A stretch of DNA of 64,000 nt from Rehaibacterium terrae (GTDB lineage Bacteria; Pseudomonadota; Gammaproteobacteria; Xanthomonadales; Xanthomonadaceae): NCBI RefSeq assembly GCF_014202935.1, contig NZ_JACHHX010000004.1, positions 117,653 through 181,652 on the forward strand. The letters run 5' to 3'. Both the position numbers and the translations under genes were made by a program. A model generated the notes under the pieces. It did not search any database. It was given only the letters and a program-made list of their open reading frames with translations, and was not told where the DNA came from. Positions 57,629 to 64,000 of the stretch are shown here, one piece after another. How positions within the stretch are numbered: position 1 is the first letter of the stretch; each line of letters begins with the position of its first letter.

Positions 57629-60220
57629 TCAGACCGTCACGGTGTCAGCCACCGCCTTGTAGTCCTCGATCTGGTCGAAGTTCATGTAACGGTAGATCCT
57701 GTCGCCGTTGGCATTGATCACGCCCACGTCGGCCAGGTACTCCTCGCGGGTCGGGATGCGGCCCAGGCGCGAGCAGATCGCCGCCAGTTCCGCCGAGCCC
57801 AGGTACACGCTGGTATTGCGGCCCAGGCGGTTGGGGAAGTTGCGGGTCGAGGTCGAGAACACGGTCGCGCCCTCGCGCGCCTGCGCCTGGTTACCCATGC
57901 ACAGCGAGCAGCCCGGCATCTCCATGCGCGCGCCCGCCGTACCGAACGTGCCGTAGTGGCCCTCCTTGGTCAGCTCCGAGGCGTCCATCTTGGTCGGCGG
58001 TGCGACCCACAGGCGGGTCGGGATGTCGCGCTTGCCTTCCAGCAGCTTGGCAGCGGCGCGGAAGTGGCCGATGTTGGTCATGCACGAACCGATGAAGACC
58101 TCGTCGATCTTGGCGCCGGCGACCTCGGAAAGCGTCTTCACATCGTCCGGATCGTTGGGACAGGCGACGATCGGCTCGACGATCTCGTCCATGTCGATCT
58201 CGATCACGGCGGCGTACTCGGCATCGGCATCGGGTTCGAGCAGCTGCGGATTGGCCAGCCATTCCTCCATCTTGGCGATGCGGCGGGCCAGCGAGCGGGC
58301 GTCCTTGTAGCCCTGCGCGATCATCCACTTGAGCAGCGTGATGTTGCTGTTGAGGTACTCGATGACCGGCTCCTTGTTGAGGCGCACGGTGCAGCCGGCC
58401 GCCGAGCGCTCGGCGGAGGCGTCGGACAGCTCGAAGGCCTGCTCGACCTTGAGGTCCGGCAGTCCCTCGATCTCCAGGATGCGGCCGGAGAAGATGTTCT
58501 TCTTGCCCTGCTTGGCGACGGTCAGCAGGCCCTGCCTGATCGCGTACAACGGGATCGCGTTGACCAGGTCGCGCAGGGTCACGCCCGGCTGCAACTTGCC
58601 CTTGAAGCGCACCAGCACCGACTCGGGCATGTCCAGCGGCATCACGCCGGTGGCGGCGGCGAACGCGACCAGACCCGAGCCGGCGGGGAACGAGATGCCG
58701 ATGGGGAAGCGCGTGTGCGAATCGCCGCCGGTGCCGACGGTGTCGGGCAGCAGCATGCGGTTGAGCCAGGAGTGGATCACGCCGTCACCCGGACGCAGCG
58801 AGATGCCGCCACGGGTGGAAATGAACTCCGGCAGGGTGTGGTGGGTCTTCACGTCCACCGGCTTGGGATACGCGGCGGTGTGGCAGAAGCTCTGCATCAC
58901 CAGGTCGGCCGAGAAGCCGAGGCAGGCCAGGTCCTTGAGCTCGTCGCGGGTCATCGGGCCGGTGGTGTCCTGCGAACCCACCGAGGTCATCTTCGGCTCG
59001 CAGTAGGTGCCCGGGCGGATGCCCTTGCCCTCCGGCAGCCCGCAGGCGCGGCCGACCATCTTCTGCGCCAGCGTGTAGCCCTTGCCGGTATCGACCGGGT
59101 TCTGCGGCAGGCGGAACAGCGTCGACGGCGGCAGGCCCAGGGCCTCGCGCGCCTTGGCGGTGAGGCCGCGGCCGATGATCAGCGGGATGCGGCCACCGGC
59201 GCGGACCTCGTCCAGCAGCACCTCGGACTTGAGCTTGAACTCGGCGATCACCTTGCCGTCCTTCAGTGCCTTGCCCTCGTAAGGCCGCAGCTCGATCACG
59301 TCGCCCATCTGCATCTGCGACACGTCCAGCTCGATCGGCAGCGCGCCGGCGTCTTCCATGGTGTTGTAGAAGATCGGCGCGATCTTGCCGCCCAGGCACA
59401 CGCCGCCGAAACGCTTGTTGGGGATGAAGGGGATGTCCTCACCGGTCCACCACAGCACGCTGTTGGTCGCCGACTTGCGCGAGGAGCCGGTGCCGACCAC
59501 GTCGCCGACGTAGGCGACCGGATGCCCCTTCTCCTTCAGCTGCCGGATGAGCCGGATCGGGCCACGCTTGCCGTCCTCCTCCGGCTCGAAGGGCGCGCCC
59601 TCGCGCCTGTTCTTGAGCATCGCCAGGGCGTGCAGCGGAATGTCCGGGCGGGTGGTGGCGTCCGGCGCCGGCGACAGGTCGTCGGTATTGGTCTCGCCCG
59701 GCACCTTGAACACGGTGACGGTCAGCGACTCGGGCACCTCCGGCCGGCTGGTGAACCATTCGGCCTCGGCCCAGCTCTGGAGCACGGCCTGGGCGTGGAC
59801 ATTGCCCTTGTCGGCCTTGTCCTTGACGTCGTGGAAGGCGTCGAACATCAGCAGGGTGTGCTTGAGCGCATTGGCGGCGATGGCACCGAGCGCAGCGTCG
59901 TCGAGCAGTTCGACCAGCGGATGGATGTTGTAACCGCCCAGCATGGTGCCGAGCAGTTCGGTGGCGCGTTCGCGCGTGATGAGCGGGCAGCTTTCGGTCC
60001 CGAAAGCGACAGCGGCCAGGTACGACGCCTTGACCTTGGCGGCATCATCCACGCCGGCCGGGACACGGTTCGTGATCAGGTCGAGCAGGAACTGCTCCTC
60101 GCCGGCCGGCGGATTCTTCAGCAGCTCGATGACCTCGGCGGTCTGCTGCGCGGTGAGCGGCAGCGGTGGGATGCCGAGGGCGGCGCGTTCGGCGACGTGT
60201 TGGCGATAGGCTGCGAGCAT
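57629..60220 (-). CDS. acnB: Bifunctional aconitate hydratase 2 / 2-methylisocitrate dehydratase
   Basis: An 863-residue TCA-cycle aconitase of the AcnB class. It begins [20 protein letters not shown] with the N-terminal HEAT-like domain, has [19 protein letters not shown] (swivel domain) and the cluster cysteines in IGSCMTN and [12 protein letters not shown] use the ATG at 60220, nine bases after GGAG; a TTG two codons earlier is too close to it. acnA lies 843 bp away in the opposite direction, with a VapBC pair between. Confidence 0.97.
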   Translation of the reverse strand: MLAAYRQHVAERAALGIPPLPLTAQQTAEVIELLKNPPAGEEQFLLDLITNRVPAGVDDAAKVKASYLAAVAFGTESCPLITRERATELLGTMLGGYNIHPLVELLDDAALGAIAANALKHTLLMFDAFHDVKDKADKGNVHAQAVLQSWAEAEWFTSRPEVPESLTVTVFKVPGETNTDDLSPAPDATTRPDIPLHALAMLKNRREGAPFEPEEDGKRGPIRLIRQLKEKGHPVAYVGDVVGTGSSRKSATNSVLWWTGEDIPFIPNKRFGGVCLGGKIAPIFYNTMEDAGALPIELDVSQMQMGDVIELRPYEGKALKDGKVIAEFKLKSEVLLDEVRAGGRIPLIIGRGLTAKAREALGLPPSTLFRLPQNPVDTGKGYTLAQKMVGRACGLPEGKGIRPGTYCEPKMTSVGSQDTTGPMTRDELKDLACLGFSADLVMQSFCHTAAYPKPVDVKTHHTLPEFISTRGGISLRPGDGVIHSWLNRMLLPDTVGTGGDSHTRFPIGISFPAGSGLVAFAAATGVMPLDMPESVLVRFKGKLQPGVTLRDLVNAIPLYAIRQGLLTVAKQGKKNIFSGRILEIEGLPDLKVEQAFELSDASAERSAAGCTVRLNKEPVIEYLNSNITLLKWMIAQGYKDARSLARRIAKMEEWLANPQLLEPDADAEYAAVIEIDMDEIVEPIVACPNDPDDVKTLSEVAGAKIDEVFIGSCMTNIGHFRAAAKLLEGKRDIPTRLWVAPPTKMDASELTKEGHYGTFGTAGARMEMPGCSLCMGNQAQAREGATVFSTSTRNFPNRLGRNTSVYLGSAELAAICSRLGRIPTREEYLADVGVINANGDRIYRYMNFDQIEDYKAVADTVTV

Positions 60221-60270
60221 CTGCAAGAACTCCGGAAGGACGGGCGTACCTGGGGGAATGGGGAATGGAC

Positions 60271-60669
60271 TCAGGCCGACGGTACGATCAGCTTGAGCCC
60301 CTTGAAATAGCTGCGGAAAAACGCGTCGTCACGGGTGATCAGGCCGTTGCACTGCAGCAACGCGTGGGCGCCGATCAGGAAGTCCGGCACCGCCCTGGCC
60401 CCGCCCCCGCGCTGGCGGAAACGCCGCTGCATCTCGCCGGCGCGCAAGGCCGACTTGGCCTCCAGAGGACTGAAGCGGATGCTCATCTCCTCCAGCACTC
60501 CCAGCGCCTCGGCGCCGTCCTGCAGCGCAGCGCAGACTTCGGCCAGCGCCACGTCGCAGACCACCACCGGCCCGGCGCTCAGGCACTGGCGCAGGCAGGC
60601 CTCGGTGGCATCGGCATGCGGGCCGTCGGCCAGCAGGTCGATCAGGACGGGGGAGTCGATGGCGATCAC
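60271..60669 (-). CDS. vapC: PIN-domain RNase toxin, VapC-like
   Basis: A 132-residue PIN-domain protein whose acidic active-site residues are in place (Asp5, Glu44, Asp96, and Asp114 or 115). [50 protein letters not shown] and the C-terminal YFKGLKLI are typical. It would be an endoribonuclease neutralised by the AbrB-type partner encoded 10 bp upstream. Confidence 0.88.
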   Translation of the reverse strand: MIAIDSPVLIDLLADGPHADATEACLRQCLSAGPVVVCDVALAEVCAALQDGAEALGVLEEMSIRFSPLEAKSALRAGEMQRRFRQRGGGARAVPDFLIGAHALLQCNGLITRDDAFFRSYFKGLKLIVPSA

Positions 60670-60679
60670 GGTGGCGCCG

Positions 60680-60925
60680 TCACGACTTCAGCGGATCGCC
60701 GGGCGCTCGACCGCGGACGGCGCGCATGGCCTCGTCGGTGGATTCGAAACCGTCGAGCTTGAAACGGCCGCGGGCGCGGGACACCGCATCGTCCACCGAC
60801 TTGCGCAGGACGATGCGGCTGCCCTCCAGCTCCACCTTGAGGATCGTGCCTTTGGTCAGGCCCAGCGCATCACGCACGGGCTTGGGCAGGGTGATCTGAC
60901 CGCGTTCGGCGACGGTGGCTTCCAT
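60680..60925 (-). CDS. vapB: AbrB/SpoVT-domain antitoxin, VapB-like
   Basis: An 81-residue protein with an N-terminal swapped-hairpin AbrB DNA-binding domain (ATVAERGQITLPKPVRDALG, then KGTILKVELEGSRIVLRKS) and a C-terminal toxin-binding tail (RFKLDGFESTDEAMRAVRG). It precedes vapC on the same strand. A perfect inverted repeat 21 bp upstream (60946-60966) is the likely autoregulatory operator. Confidence 0.9.
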   Translation of the reverse strand: MEATVAERGQITLPKPVRDALGLTKGTILKVELEGSRIVLRKSVDDAVSRARGRFKLDGFESTDEAMRAVRGRAPGDPLKS

Positions 60926-60945
60926 GGGGGCGGCCCTGGGCTTCG

Positions 60946-60966
60946 GTATGCATGATTATTGCATAC
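60946..60966. promoter_or_regulatory. Inverted-repeat operator upstream of vapB
   Basis: GTATGCA and TGCATAC are perfect 7-bp arms separated by seven bases (TGATTAT) in a local AT-rich stretch. The location just before the antitoxin gene fits VapBC autorepression. It also lies about 100 bp upstream of divergent acnA. Confidence 0.65.
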
Positions 60967-61063
60967 TTTTGTTTTCATACCCCAGCCCCCATACCTACGT
61001 TTGACCGAAATCCGCGCCACAATGGGCCTCCGCGCCCGCCGCCAGTCCAAGGAGAGTCCCCCC

Positions 61064-63808
<2,745 letters not shown>

Positions 63809-64000
63809 GCGAGTACGGACCGGGCGGAAGCCCGGCCCTCGCGCACAGCGCTCGGGCGCTCGGCGGCGCGCGAACCGGTGGTTCGCAAACGCGCCGCCTC
63901 GCCCACCACGGCGGCATCCTGCACTACGTGCTTCGCCAACTCGCGTCGGCAAAAGCCGCGTGAGCGAGTACGGACCGGGCGGAAGCCCGGCCCTCGCGCA

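Overview
The window is chromosomal DNA from a high-GC gammaproteobacterium, most likely in the Xanthomonadales (Lysobacterales). The evidence is a set of gene neighbourhoods and families typical of that order: ndk-rlmN-pilF-rodZ-yfgM-bamB-der; guaB-guaA-tadA-orn-ppsA/ppsR; nadA-lolA-rarA beside ftsK; aat-infA-clpA-clpS; acnA and acnB with a VapBC pair between them; and a CopL-type copper protein. I cannot name the genus from the sequence alone.

Layout. 0-4 kb: a fatty-acid beta-oxidation block on the minus strand (thiolase cut by the window edge, a FadN/FadB-type multifunctional enzyme, a PsrA-like TetR regulator) with a perfect PsrA-type operator upstream of the regulator. 4-13.5 kb: a plus-strand housekeeping run (ndk, rlmN, pilF, rodZ, yfgM, bamB, der) continuing into molybdenum-cofactor genes (mobA, moeA, a rhodanese-MoeB fusion). 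13.5-25 kb: folD, guaB, guaA, tadA, orn, an MscS channel, divergent ppsA/ppsR, and a tRNA-Ala/tRNA-Glu pair. 25-41 kb: a minus-strand accessory block for copper handling (CopL, a TolC-family lipoprotein, multicopper oxidase, a cytochrome c/SnoaL-like fusion, a DUF411 protein, CusC-CusB-CusA, a frameshifted CopB-type ATPase), then an AraC regulator and a sterol-desaturase-family gene. 41-57.6 kb: crcB, rarA, lolA, nadA, ftsK, ald, trxB, a FemAB-like gene, aat, infA, clpA, clpS, a Nudix gene, mnmA and hflD. 57.6-64 kb: acnB, VapBC and acnA, ending in a 155-bp tandem duplication that copies the last codons of acnA.

The most informative structure is at 41.1 kb, between the copper block and crcB. 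A 28-bp sequence on the minus strand differs from E. coli dif only at three of its first four bases and one XerD-half base. The FtsK-orienting motif GGGNAGGG (KOPS) switches strand at this point: 12 plus-strand against 1 minus-strand copy on the left, 5 minus-strand against 1 plus-strand copy on the right. I read this as the chromosome dimer-resolution site, with ftsK about 4 kb away, so the window spans the replication terminus.

Other notable points: a roughly 63-bp, 40% GC patch with unusual codons in the 3' end of guaA, which looks like an old integration scar; a copper ATPase broken by two frameshifts; His-rich tails on several copper proteins; a palindromic intergenic repeat family with copies in the fad and gua operons; and terminator-like hairpins placed in the leaders of ndk and ald.
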